Source: Darksidea phi
Lineage: Eukaryota > Ascomycota > Dothideomycetes > Pleosporales > Lentitheciaceae
Direction of reading: 5' to 3'
Length of the DNA: 64,000 nucleotides
Assembly (NCBI GenBank): GCA_030770425.1
Contig: JASJFT010000121.1
Location: forward strand, 62,001 to 126,000
The translations under genes and the position numbers were made by a program. Under the pieces are notes generated by a model, which made no database searches, was not told the origin of the DNA, and was given only the letters and a program-made list of their open reading frames with translations. This document shows positions 10,610-20,062 of the stretch, piece by piece (the first letter of the stretch is position 1; each line of letters begins with the position of its first letter).

Positions 10610-11110
10610 ACGTGTATACTAAGCGAGCTGTCACCCTAAGCGGGCCGTCACCCTCAACTTTCTTTCGCGACGCGTTACCTATCAACTACAATAGCTCAAC
10701 CAACTACTATTCGATTGCCCTATAACGAAGCAGATATCTCCTTAGCTATCTTAGCTATCAATAGAAATTTAGATTTAGAGCGAAAATCGCGCCGTCTTAA
10801 TATTTAACGTCCCTCGAGTAACGCTACGCGATTAATGCGCCGGAAATACAATACTATATAACGCGATTATTAGTTTATATCCTATCCAAGAATCTAGTCT
10901 ACTAGGAAGCTCTCCTACTCCCGCGTTAATTGCTATTAATGGGTATGGCTAGTAGTGGAATCTATTCTGCCGCAGATTCGATCCTAAAGCGTTGATCGAG
11001 GGACGCTATAGGCCCTAGTAGCAGCGCGCTGGCTCTTATAAACACTAGAATTATGATCGCGGATGGCTAATTATATAGCCTGCTCACGGGTATCTATATT
11101 AAAAAGCGTA
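10610..11110 (+). mobile_element. Second, truncated and heavily RIPed pogo-type copy
   Basis: This starts just 12 bp after the first element, preceded by TA, with a diverged terminal repeat (ACGTGTATACTAAGCGAG). It then follows the first copy's 5' region (CGCGACGCGTTACCTATCAA, then the transposase start). The start codon is ATA instead of ATG, and most other differences are C-to-T or G-to-A. Clear similarity fades by about 10870; 10870-11110 is TA-rich sequence that may be further degraded element. No right terminal repeat was found, so the copy is truncated. Confidence 0.7.
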
Positions 11111-11340
11111 GTTGAAAGTTATCGCATCTTTTCTAAGGGCGGCCTGATTTTGGTGGGGTGGCTGAGAACTAGGGCCGGCCGATAACATCCCCCCCTCCCC
11201 CCGGCTTATACCCTCGCAGTTATACTATAATGTAAGCCTTGGGACTATGGATCGACGGTATGTATAGTGGACGAGTTTCGAAATGGTTTTGAGACGGTCG
11301 TGCCGTGACGCCTCAGGTAATGACTGCAACCCCCTTTGAT

Positions 11341-11510
11341 TTCAACAACCTTCTTGCGTTTCAAGGTATTCGGGACGAAATAAGCCTTAGGTGTCAACGA
11401 CCTCTTTGCGTTTCAAAATATGCGAGACGAAACACCTTTTGTATCACCTTTTTAGGTTTATTCCGCGAGTTTGACGACGCGATGGCAGCTATTCATCCGA
11501 TTATTATATC
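11341..11510 (+). repeat. Dispersed ~90-bp repeat, copy 2, internally duplicated
   Basis: It matches the copies at 5.6, 45.3 and 59.1 kb, ending in the shared block TTCCGCGAGTTTGACGACGC. The left half is present twice here (TTGCGTTTCAA at about 11355 and again near 11406), making this copy longer. AT-rich sequence follows to 11580. Confidence 0.7.
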
Positions 11511-11822
11511 GTTATATCTATTCCATAGTATAAAATAGAGAGTTTAAGAATATCAAATATATTACGGTAATAGAATCCCGAAAAACACAGTCTGCCTAGG
11601 AGCCGACCTAAAGCTACCACAGGCAGCGCCCAAGGTCTCACGGGAGGGGCCGGGCTAATTAATTTAAAACATACAATTGGAAACGGGTGGCCTAAAGGGT
11701 GAGATGACATGGTGGGGGGCCAAAACCAACATACTGCAAACTTCAAGTTATAAAGCGACCAGCAATCACCTGCAATCTACCTTAAATCCACTTCAGTTAA
11801 ACGGATTGAATAACCTTCGAAT

Positions 11823-12875
11823 ATGCCAGGATACACGCCACCAAACCCCTTATCAATCATCCCCTACGTTCCCGCCGGGTCTCTTGCATACACTATAACC
11901 CGTTTCCTCAACTCCACCCAGCAAGAACAGTGCTATAAAGATGCCACCGAGGCAGCTATTGGAGTTTGTCCTGTATACATCAATTGTATTCTCGGGGATT
12001 TAGACGAATTTACGAAAGCTGGCTTAAGTGGCGGAACGCAACTCCTCGCCCTCATACCCGCTGCGTTGGCGGTTATGCCTTCGTCCGGCCCCAATGTAGA
12101 TGCTATTCTGAAAAGAAGGCACGTCTCCTCCGGCTTACGCGCCTGTGCACTGTTGCTAGGAAGCTTTTCCGGATTCTTTCCAACGGGGAAGGGGTTGAGG
12201 GCTGTGGGGGACGTTGTCAGGGGGGTGCAGCGTGCGTCTCTGTCTGAAGAGCTGGAAGGCGTCGGAGATGGAATTTTAAACGCTAAGCTAGGTGAAAAAC
12301 GAGGCCTTCGAGCGGTTCTGTATAAGTGGGACACGTTATATCACGACGAGGAATCGCGGAAACCGGCATTCTTTCCCGCAAAGCGTTGGCTGCTAGTCTA
12401 TTTTTCCACGCTGATCGCGTTCGTCATCATATACACCGTCATTGTTATCGGCTTTCTGGGCACTGTAACATGGGCTTGCGACCGTAAGCTGTTAGGCCTC
12501 TCCTGGGTACTCGCACGGATGGCACCTGGACTTTTCGAAGCTGGAATCTTGGCCTTGTTACGAAAATGGCTTTCTCGCAGAGCGGGCTGGTCTAGACAAG
12601 GTGTTACCATTGGTGGCAGCAAAATTGGTGACTCCCGAGCAGGAGAGCAAGAAAACGCACTCGTCGACTCAATCATACCAATTCCGAACTCGCTAGCAAC
12701 AATTTTGAGTACATTAGAAATCGCTCTAAGAGCTCTACATGGCGCACTTGGTGTATGGGGAACGGCTGTTATGGGTTCGACCATTATGATTGATGGAATT
12801 CCTGGAATGTTCTTTCTTCTCTTGGTGCCTTTTTTGTACGGTGCTATGGAGCTTCTCTTATTGGGCGTAGTGTAA
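11823..12875 (+). CDS. Membrane protein, uncharacterised ascomycete family
   Basis: Intronless frame of 350 residues starting MPGYTPPNPLSIIPYVPAGS. An N-terminal extracellular-type stretch has cysteines (EQCYKDATEAAIGVCP and NCIL), a hydrophobic segment near 75-95 (TQLLALIPAALAVMPSSGPN), strong membrane segments near 198-220 (VYFSTLIAFVIIYTVIVIGF) and at the C terminus (GIPGMFFLLLVPFLYGAMEL), and others between. It resembles the anonymous multi-pass proteins often found beside HET genes. No catalytic motif is visible and I do not know its role. Codon use is normal and the frame is intact. Confidence 0.65.
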   Translation: MPGYTPPNPLSIIPYVPAGSLAYTITRFLNSTQQEQCYKDATEAAIGVCPVYINCILGDLDEFTKAGLSGGTQLLALIPAALAVMPSSGPNVDAILKRRHVSSGLRACALLLGSFSGFFPTGKGLRAVGDVVRGVQRASLSEELEGVGDGILNAKLGEKRGLRAVLYKWDTLYHDEESRKPAFFPAKRWLLVYFSTLIAFVIIYTVIVIGFLGTVTWACDRKLLGLSWVLARMAPGLFEAGILALLRKWLSRRAGWSRQGVTIGGSKIGDSRAGEQENALVDSIIPIPNSLATILSTLEIALRALHGALGVWGTAVMGSTIMIDGIPGMFFLLLVPFLYGAMELLLLGVV

Positions 12876-14388
12876 GGGGCATCTATTTGGCGGATGCGAT
12901 GTCTTTCGGCCCATCTTGCATTTGGTATAGCAATGAACGGTGTATTGCACATTAGGACGGTCCCACTGGCATCCGATTTTACGCCTAGTATAGCCTATGT
13001 GATAAATATTAACGCTCAATCTTCGAGTGTCAAGAAGGAGTGAGAAAGGGGATACATTTCCGGTTCCGGGTTGGCTACATGACGCTAGACATACGAGCGA
13101 CAGGACCGCTAACTAGTATGAGATCACAAGAACAGTATACATTTCAGCTCAGATAAGTTGAATTGTAAAACTTGTAGTGTCCCACACGCACTGTGTGACT
13201 CTTTCGGCATCGGGTCGTTCTTCGTCGACGCACCGTCGTTACAATGTATAGATACAATTTATCCACGTCGAGGGTAGGCGTAGATATATAGTATCACTAG
13301 GAGACTTTGTATTAGCCATCCGCTAAACGAGATTCGGTAACCCTAAACTAGCGCGAAGGTCCGTCGAGGTGGTCACACTGCCACAGCCCTAAGAAGCTGT
13401 TCTTACTCCCTTCTCATCGCAACCAAAGACCATATATTGAAGAACCTCGCTCCACTATTCCGGGGATCGTTAGTCCACGAGATCAACTCGGAACAACGAT
13501 GCCAATTCCAATAGTATCTCGATGGATCTATCTTCCGGATAGGGTATACGTCTATATGCTACTACGCTACGCTCTCGTGATCTACACGGGCGTCCTTGTA
13601 TTCGAAATAATCGGCTTTCGTCCAACCCTCCAAGGATTATATGGACGCCTCATCCTGGTTTGGGCCTGGGGAATATTTGGCATGGTAGCTTACGGCTTTA
13701 TCAGTTGTGACAAGAAGCGTAAGAAAAGAAGGTTCTGGTTCTGCGTCTAAATCTAATCAGAATGGTGGTTGGCGTTTAAGACCGCCTTAGGTAGACCTCT
13801 TGAGCGGAGTAGAGTAGTTAATAATTAACTTGGGAGAGTGTTCAACGAGCCTTTGACGGAGACTGATGTGTCTGCAGATTCTCTAAGCTCGTATTATTGA
13901 CCGTCTAACTTGTGAAAGCCTACCGCTCGCTTAACCCACCATAAACTTACCGTTAAGGTGACATCGCTTCTGTACCATGTTGCTGTCGCTGAACTGGCTG
14001 TTTTGCCTATTAGCGCATCTGCCGCGAAATTTTGCGTGGTCTGGACCCCAGTTAAACTCTCAAATCAATAGTTTGAACTCATATTTCGGTCGATCTTCAT
14101 GGAAACTCTTAGGAGTCTAAAGCTTCATATGGTGTAAAAAAATTTATTAGTTGCTTATTTTCAAACAAAAATTCCTCTAGCTCGACAGCCACGAGACTTC
14201 CGGGATGGTTCACAGAGCATAATGTAGTCATATGATATTCTCAGTATACAAAAAATCTCCAGCAAAGAGTAGCGACAGACGAGAAATATTAAAGTCCACC
14301 AACGAGTACTAAGACCGATAAGAATCCTAATAGTTACAAAGCCTGCTTACCATTGAACTAATGAAGCACTTTAACCATTCCCCATCAT
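12876..14388. other. Intergenic, one short open frame
   Basis: The only candidate is the 83-codon frame at 13499-13750, listed separately. 14100-14360 is AT-rich. Nothing else is supported. Confidence 0.4.
13499..13750 (+). CDS. Possible small membrane protein, 83 residues
   Basis: Reads MPIPIVSRWIYLPDRVYVYM, then two hydrophobic stretches (YALVIYTGVLVFEIIGF and LILVWAWGIFGMVAYGF), ending in a basic tail (DKKRKKRRF). The two-helix pattern with a basic tail is protein-like, but there is no family match I recognise. It could equally be the remnant of a larger membrane-protein gene. Confidence 0.3.
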   Translation: MPIPIVSRWIYLPDRVYVYMLLRYALVIYTGVLVFEIIGFRPTLQGLYGRLILVWAWGIFGMVAYGFISCDKKRKKRRFWFCV

Positions 14389-15168
14389 TTATGCTCTGGC
14401 GGGCTTGCACCGCGCCCTGCAAGCATCGATCATGCTCGCAATTTGAGGAGGGACTAGCGAGCGGACATCGTCGGGATATTCCCCGGTGGCATTTCCCCCC
14501 GACGGCGTCTGGAGTATGGTAGTCGTACCAGGATCCTCAGAGCTGAGAGTCGCCACAATAGAGGCTGGCATGCAGTCGGGTGAATTGTTGATTTGAAAGT
14601 GAACACTGCCTTGCGGGAACAAGGTGCCCTCGAGCTTAGTCAACTTGCCGCTGATTTCTGGGCTCGGAACCAGAGTTTCCAAAAGACCAGCCTCCGGCAT
14701 GTAGCCGAAATCAACTTCACCTTCGACCACAAGGAAGTACTCGTTCGCGCGAGGATGGACGTGTGGAAGGAATATGCCGCAGGGACCCAAAGTTGCGGAG
14801 GCCATAGTGATGCCGGAGCCGACGAGAACGGGGTAGTCTTCGATGGTGGACATAACGGCAGAACCCCCATTTGATCCTCGAATCGGGGGACTCTCTCTTT
14901 TGAAATCGAAAATGGTAGCTTTAGCAAGTTCTGCGCCACTGAGCAACTGATGATCCGGATCGGTGAGGAGTCTCTGAAAGCGCTTGATAGCGGTTGCATC
15001 GGTTTTGAGCTTTGCGATGAGCTCGGCATTGTCGGTGTCGCTATCCATAGGACTTGGAGACGATGATGGTTCAGCGGCACGAGGTGCGAGTACCCTCGAT
15101 GCCGGGAAAGCGTGGACGGCACTAAAGGCCAAAGCGGCTACGAAAGCTTTCGTAAAGTTGTAAGGCAT
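14389..15168 (-). CDS. Secreted cupin (spherulin/germin-like)
   Basis: Minus-strand frame of 259 residues from the ATG at 15168. This start is chosen over the upstream ATG at 15324 because it begins a clear signal peptide (MPYNFTKAFVAALAFSAVHA). The mature part carries a germin-type cupin_1 domain. Motif 1 is HVHPRANEYFLVVEGEV (His-x-His and Glu, the metal-binding set); motif 2 is LFPQGSVHFQINN with the fourth ligand His. Cysteines near the C terminus (CRARC) may form a disulphide. Spherulin-like fungal cupins are extracellular metal-binding proteins, often stress or cell-wall associated; enzymatic activity is not established. The gene is intronless and intact. Confidence 0.85.
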   Translation of the reverse strand: MPYNFTKAFVAALAFSAVHAFPASRVLAPRAAEPSSSPSPMDSDTDNAELIAKLKTDATAIKRFQRLLTDPDHQLLSGAELAKATIFDFKRESPPIRGSNGGSAVMSTIEDYPVLVGSGITMASATLGPCGIFLPHVHPRANEYFLVVEGEVDFGYMPEAGLLETLVPSPEISGKLTKLEGTLFPQGSVHFQINNSPDCMPASIVATLSSEDPGTTTILQTPSGGNATGEYPDDVRSLVPPQIASMIDACRARCKPARA

Positions 15169-16219
15169 CTTCGCTGAGTTTACGGAACGAGCAGTTGTAG
15201 GTTTCGATGCTACAGAGGAGAAGTTGGTTTTAAGAGCAAGGGCCGAGACGTTAGAAAGAGGGTAAGGCAAGTGTAAACCAGTCAGTTGAATGATTAGATG
15301 GTGATGAAATAAGTTTGATGGCATTTACAGTGTCCGCTGGTGGGCTTTATGTACTCCTCTATGCCAAGAAGCTGCTCAACCGGAAGCTCTAACGGCAAAC
15401 AAATATTTGAAATGAGCATGAAGGGAACGCACTGACTCTCGGAAAGGCTGCTCTCGTCTGATCGCTGCATAGGCCGTGATATTTGGAAAGTTGTACTATG
15501 ATGAAGCGACGTATCTAGCGGTGCAAGGAGTGCTCGTACCTAGCACATGGGCGTGAGCATAGAGGTAGGCTATGTTTGGAATGACAAATTGTTTCAGCTG
15601 CGATCGTTTGAATAAGAAAGAACCTAATCGCCACTAGTTTCTTACCCGACTAACGAAGGCCTTGACAGAAGTACAGTCATCATCCTCGTCGGGTACAATT
15701 ACCTCTAATTACAGCAAGGTATAGCACATCTCATAGGTTTCTCACTGAGATGGTTGAGGGGAGAGGACTGTGGAAACCCTCATCCAGGGGCCTAATTCCC
15801 GGCGGGGGGGCTAATCACTCGATAAAATCTACCCCTTTTGCTCTTTGACAGTCCTCGACGCCCGCATACTAGCCGTGGTGGCGACTATTAGCAATGCTAG
15901 TAAACTTTGGGTTTCTATAAGGTGTGCTGCAAATCATGATTAGCCACTTGCTTTCATAAATTGGAGAATTGTAAGGTAGTGTGGGCCAAAGTAACGATGG
16001 CTTGTCCTTGTTGTTTCGGTTGGGGCTTAGTAGAGCCAGGTGCGCTTACAGCCACCTCGTCTTTGTAGACGCTAAGCTAGCTTATTCTGACCCTAGCTTG
16101 GTCGCTACCCGCAGCTTAATACTGAATCGGGTATTTGCTGAAATATGCCAAATTACATGTCAATAGCATCGCCGCATCAACGTGCGTAGCGTTCCGATTT
16201 GATTTGAAATAAGTTTCCC
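15169..16219. other. Intergenic, nothing recognised
   Basis: No open frame with coding character. It includes the promoter of the cupin gene and AT-rich tracts. Confidence 0.5.
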
Positions 16220-16741
16220 ATGGTCGGCTTTTATTCGCCGCATGGATTCCACTTTTATGAACCCTTGAAAAGTAAATCTAGTAAGTACGGCGGTGATTCG
16301 CTTCTTGTGTGGGAGCTTCCTCGATTTGTCACACTTCTGGCCCTCAATCCTCACATTCTGTGGAGATTACGACCTTCTTCTAATAGGGATCTGCCGGCTC
16401 GTGCCTCGAGAAGACATGTTAAAATAGTGGCTCAGATTGCAGGTGCAATGATGTGGTACACCTACAATCATGGCTATGCCAAGCGCATCGTCGCGCTGCT
16501 CAGAGGCGCAGCAGGGCGGACACATCCGGCTATGCAGCTGCTATTCGATTCCTTTAGTTATATATCACGAAGAATACTGCAAAAGGAGAAGGTGTGCCTT
16601 GGCCAATACAAGGTGAATTTGAAGGCATGTCTAGACAAGGCACGAGTTAGGAGTCGCTTTATCAGTCGAGCTCTCCATCCATTTCTTGTAGAGGAAGAGC
16701 GGATATGTATCCTATATAGATTACTACCAATAGTAGAATAA
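16220..16741 (+). CDS. Hypothetical open frame, 173 codons
   Basis: An uninterrupted frame of mixed, basic composition (HVKIVAQIAGAMMWYTYNHG, KACLDKARVRSRF). No family is recognised, and the opposite strand also has fairly long frames here. It may be chance or part of a decayed gene. Confidence 0.2.
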   Translation: MVGFYSPHGFHFYEPLKSKSSKYGGDSLLVWELPRFVTLLALNPHILWRLRPSSNRDLPARASRRHVKIVAQIAGAMMWYTYNHGYAKRIVALLRGAAGRTHPAMQLLFDSFSYISRRILQKEKVCLGQYKVNLKACLDKARVRSRFISRALHPFLVEEERICILYRLLPIVE

Positions 16742-16914
16742 ATCGTGTGAATGGTTGCCCAAAGGTGATTGCAGTGAGGGCGGCGAAGGAGAAGTGGCCA
16801 CCGGCACACATAGAAGAAGCTGTGGACGAAGGATGCGTCGGTGGGGAGCCGTTGGATGCGCACTTGTCGCAGGTGGAGCTGATGAAACCGGGTATGCCGT
16901 TCGATTCAGGGGGC

Positions 16915-18030
16915 TACAGTGGGTAATGCGGCAGTGGTAGCCTAGTATAATCTTCGTTATCAGTCCCTGGAGACACTTCTGCGCACTGCATTTCCTCCAC
17001 CTCGTCCGCCACCGGATCCTCTGCAGTAGATTCCCAAGGCCATAAATTGTTCGCGATACCAAAAGTTTTGACTGAAACACTAACAATTTCATCCTCGACA
17101 AAGGGCCATCCATGACCGTCACCGTTCGGTAGTCCCCGACCTACTCCCAAGAGCTGCAGAAGCCAGTCTCTATCGTCTGAGAAGGAATAGTCTAAGTGTA
17201 AGTGATAATCTTCGTTTTCCTCAAGACGTACGAGCTCGTCGCCGTGTTCCGGGTAACCGCCATCATAGATGAGTTCATCGTCACCGTCACCAACTCTAGC
17301 GTCCGAGCATTGACGGAGACAATTGCCACCGTTCGGATCAAGTTCGATGTCTCGATGCAAGGCCCCGGGCTCCTCTCGAATTCGTCTCCGTCGTAGCCAG
17401 GTGCCGGATCACCTTGATTCGGGCATCTCTTCTCATTGTGGAAGCCTTCCTATGACAGCGGACATACGAAGCAGAACATGTGCAATATATGCAGACCACA
17501 CGGTTACAAGCATGCTTGACGCTCGATCCACATTCTGCGACTCGGACAACGCTTGATGCGACAGTCGGCCAAATACTGGGGCATCCATTCGGGTTCACGC
17601 CACGCTCAGCACTATCGTTGCAACGATGGTCATGATCCCACTAGTGTTTATAGCCCACGTACACCTCCATCCCGCAAGCACACTTCGCAACGGTGTACCT
17701 GGCATAGTCATTATAGAAGGTCATGTCTGGGAGGTAGACGCCGCAGTCAACGCAATACATGCGAAGAAAAGCAGAATGTTTAATGACACTTGAGCTTACA
17801 TGCCTTCATGTCATTGGAGATGAGCAGTTGCTCTACAAATATGGCGTGATAGCGGCCGGCGGCATTGCATTGTGCGAGGTACAGATCCATGCCCCTTTCC
17901 CAGACCGCAAGGTCAAATGCGCACATGCCGCATTCGAGATGGACTATGCAGCCAAAAATGCCACTATGGATGAGATTTCATCCTAGTAAGCGCAGCATCT
18001 GTAAATTTCTACTTTGTCTAGCATATGTAC
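16915..18030 (-). pseudogene. Decayed RBR-type (RING-IBR-RING) E3 ubiquitin ligase
   Basis: Minus-strand pieces in several frames follow the order of a fungal RBR ubiquitin ligase. Near 17960-17860: CAHLTLRSGKGAWICTSHNA then MPPAAITPYL, the end of RING1. Near 17770-17650: YCVDCGVYLPDMTFYNDYAR, KCACGMEVYVGYKH and WDHDHRCND, the IBR zinc ligands. Near 17560-17400: RCPSRRMWIERQACL, stop, PCG and FCFVCPL, stop, EGFHNEKRCPNQGDP, the RING2/Rcat region. After a frame change comes an acidic tail (HRDIELDPNGGNCLRQ). At least two stops are of CAG- or TGG-to-TAG type and one zinc-ligand Cys reads Arg (CPSRR). Clearly inactive. Confidence 0.65.
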
Positions 18031-18530
18031 GTTCAGCGCTTACTTCAGCTCAGCGGTCAATTGCGAAGGATGGACCTTTCGTGGCTATTCTCATTCTCAC
18101 CGCTTCGCCTTGCGACGCTCGCCGTCAGATAGTTCGGTCCTCATTATGAGTTTGGGTCGCTTCCAGGCTGTCTCTGAAGGCGAAGACAAATTGCAATGAA
18201 GTTGTGGTTTGGCTAGTTATGGGCAAGGATAAGCTTCGCATGGGTGAGCTTGTGAATTAGCTCGAATTCGGTGAAGGTTATATAGACTAAGGACAATCCG
18301 CCACAGTGGACGATTAATTTACACCAAGATCAATGTATAAGACGTGATTCAAAGGGTTATCGACAATGAAGACGCGGGGATATATATATGATTTTGCGAA
18401 AGTCTTTCGACACCATCGTTTGATGCCGAGCTGACTGGTACTCGTAAAGTTAGCATCTCAATCCTAGTCTTCCTTCGGCAGACCCGTCGACTAAGGGCAC
18501 GCCTTCCAACTTCCCGGATCATCGTAGCTC
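18031..18530. other. Intergenic, nothing recognised
   Basis: Between two pseudogenes; no coding signal seen. Confidence 0.4.
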
Positions 18531-19720
18531 CTACTTGTAGCCTTCGCTTAATACATTCTGCACGAACGGCAGCACGTCTGCATGTCCATCATATCGCAAG
18601 GCCATCTTTGAATTTCCATGCTCAATTCCCGCCTGGAACAAGCCAATTGTAGACGGTCTTGGCAGAAGGAAACGCGACGGTAGCAGTGCCTTTAAGTCCG
18701 TGAACTGGCCTGAGGCACCTTGCTCGAGGATGGCAGCACGCGGAGTAGGGGCGGTGATGATGGTGTGTGCATCGTATAGAATTTGAGTAGATTTGCCAAG
18801 GAATCGAGATATGCCGGAGAAGGTTCACCATCCGGCGCCGAATTTCTATCCCGGTCAGAACTGCAACGCATCCCACAGCTCAAGCCAAACAAGATGGAAT
18901 AGACCTATGGTATCCTCTAACGCCCCGCTCAAGCCACTAAGGCTATACCTGTACGGACCGGCCCGCTGTGCCCCAGAGCACATTGACGTTGTAACTGCGA
19001 TTCTGTTGTCAAACAATCCAGTGGCCAACGCCGCCTTGCCCGAACGTGAGCAGTCCGTGACGTCGAACTTCTTTGCGTCAATCCCAGGAACTTTAAGCTT
19101 AATTCCGTCGAGCACGGCGTGAAAACCCAGGCCCACGCGGTAAGGACACCTTACTATCGATTAGCCTCGCTCAGTAGATAGACTAAGGGGCAATGCTTAC
19201 CAATATCTTTGCCGCTGTAGGGCGTCCAGAAGCTGTGTCTTGGAGGTGCCATCCGCCGCGACCTTTCATAATTGAAAGTCACGACAGCGATGCCAGATTT
19301 AAGACAGCTGTTGTCCGCCAATCGCAATAACCACTGAGAACAGCCCGGTTCCAACTCGGTAGGTTCACCGTAGCTGAGATAGTGGCCGTCCGCCACCAGC
19401 CGTCAGTGAAACTTCCAGCTCCGTTCCGCTCCGCGTCGCTGTAACCGTCAGCGTAGCATCCGTACCAGTGTTTTTGAAGTAGAGTCAGTATCTCGAGTCG
19501 ATGGCACTGGTACCACTCGTCCTTTGAGTGTACGCGGGTCTTGTCGTCGAGATAGAGGAAGGGACCGGGCATTGTCTTCACCGAAGGAAAAGCTGCAACT
19601 GTAGGCATAGGGTTCGGTGTTGTCGGACATGTTACCTTCACTTGCCGCGGGAAGAGGTCCAGAATTCGGGATGGGAGCAGCGGCTAGAAACCATGCGAAA
19701 GTCAAGACATTGAATCGCAT
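18531..19720 (-). pseudogene. Decayed CE15 glucuronoyl esterase
   Basis: Minus-strand fragments follow the order of carbohydrate esterase family 15, secreted enzymes that cleave ester bonds between lignin and glucuronoxylan. ATG 19720 starts a signal peptide (MRFNVLTFAWFLAAAPIPNS). A frame change leads to PSVKTMPGPFLYLDDKTRVH and DEWYQCHRLEILTLLQKHW, the CE15 N-terminal block. 19320-19200 reads SGIAVVTFNYERS. 19060-18960 reads DVTDCSRSGKAALATGLFDN, matching the nucleophile block GCSRNGKGA with Gly changed to Asp. 18790-18660 reads TIITAPTPRAAILEQGASG and TVAFPSAKTVYNWL; the end reads YDGHADVLPFVQNVL, covering the catalytic-His region. At least four frame changes make it non-functional. Confidence 0.7.
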
Positions 19721-19943
19721 TGTGATAGCTAATGGAAGTGTGCTTCTCTGAGGTTGGACTTTATGCATACTGCGCAAGGGTGAGTATAAAAGGAACTCAG
19801 TTCGACAGGCCCCACAACGGCTTCATAGCCACGGGCCCAGTCGCCACATTGAGCATGCGTGTGACACTAGTTCAAGCAGTTGTAGATGGGACTTGTCGTA
19901 CATATTCATCTCCAGGTGGTGTTGGTGTTGGTGAGTGCGGTGA

Positions 19944-19979
19944 GCATGGCGGGCATGGCGGGCATGGCGGGCATGGCGT
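19944..19979 (+). repeat. Four tandem 9-bp repeats (GCATGGCGG)
   Basis: Three exact copies and a fourth with one change, in the region just upstream of the beta-lactamase-like gene. Confidence 0.85.
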
Positions 19980-20062
19980 GCAGGGGTACGAGTCCGAAGT
20001 AGTGCCGGATAGCCTCCCCACAATGCCAGCCATGGCACTTCTAGCCTCCTCGGTAGCTCAAC

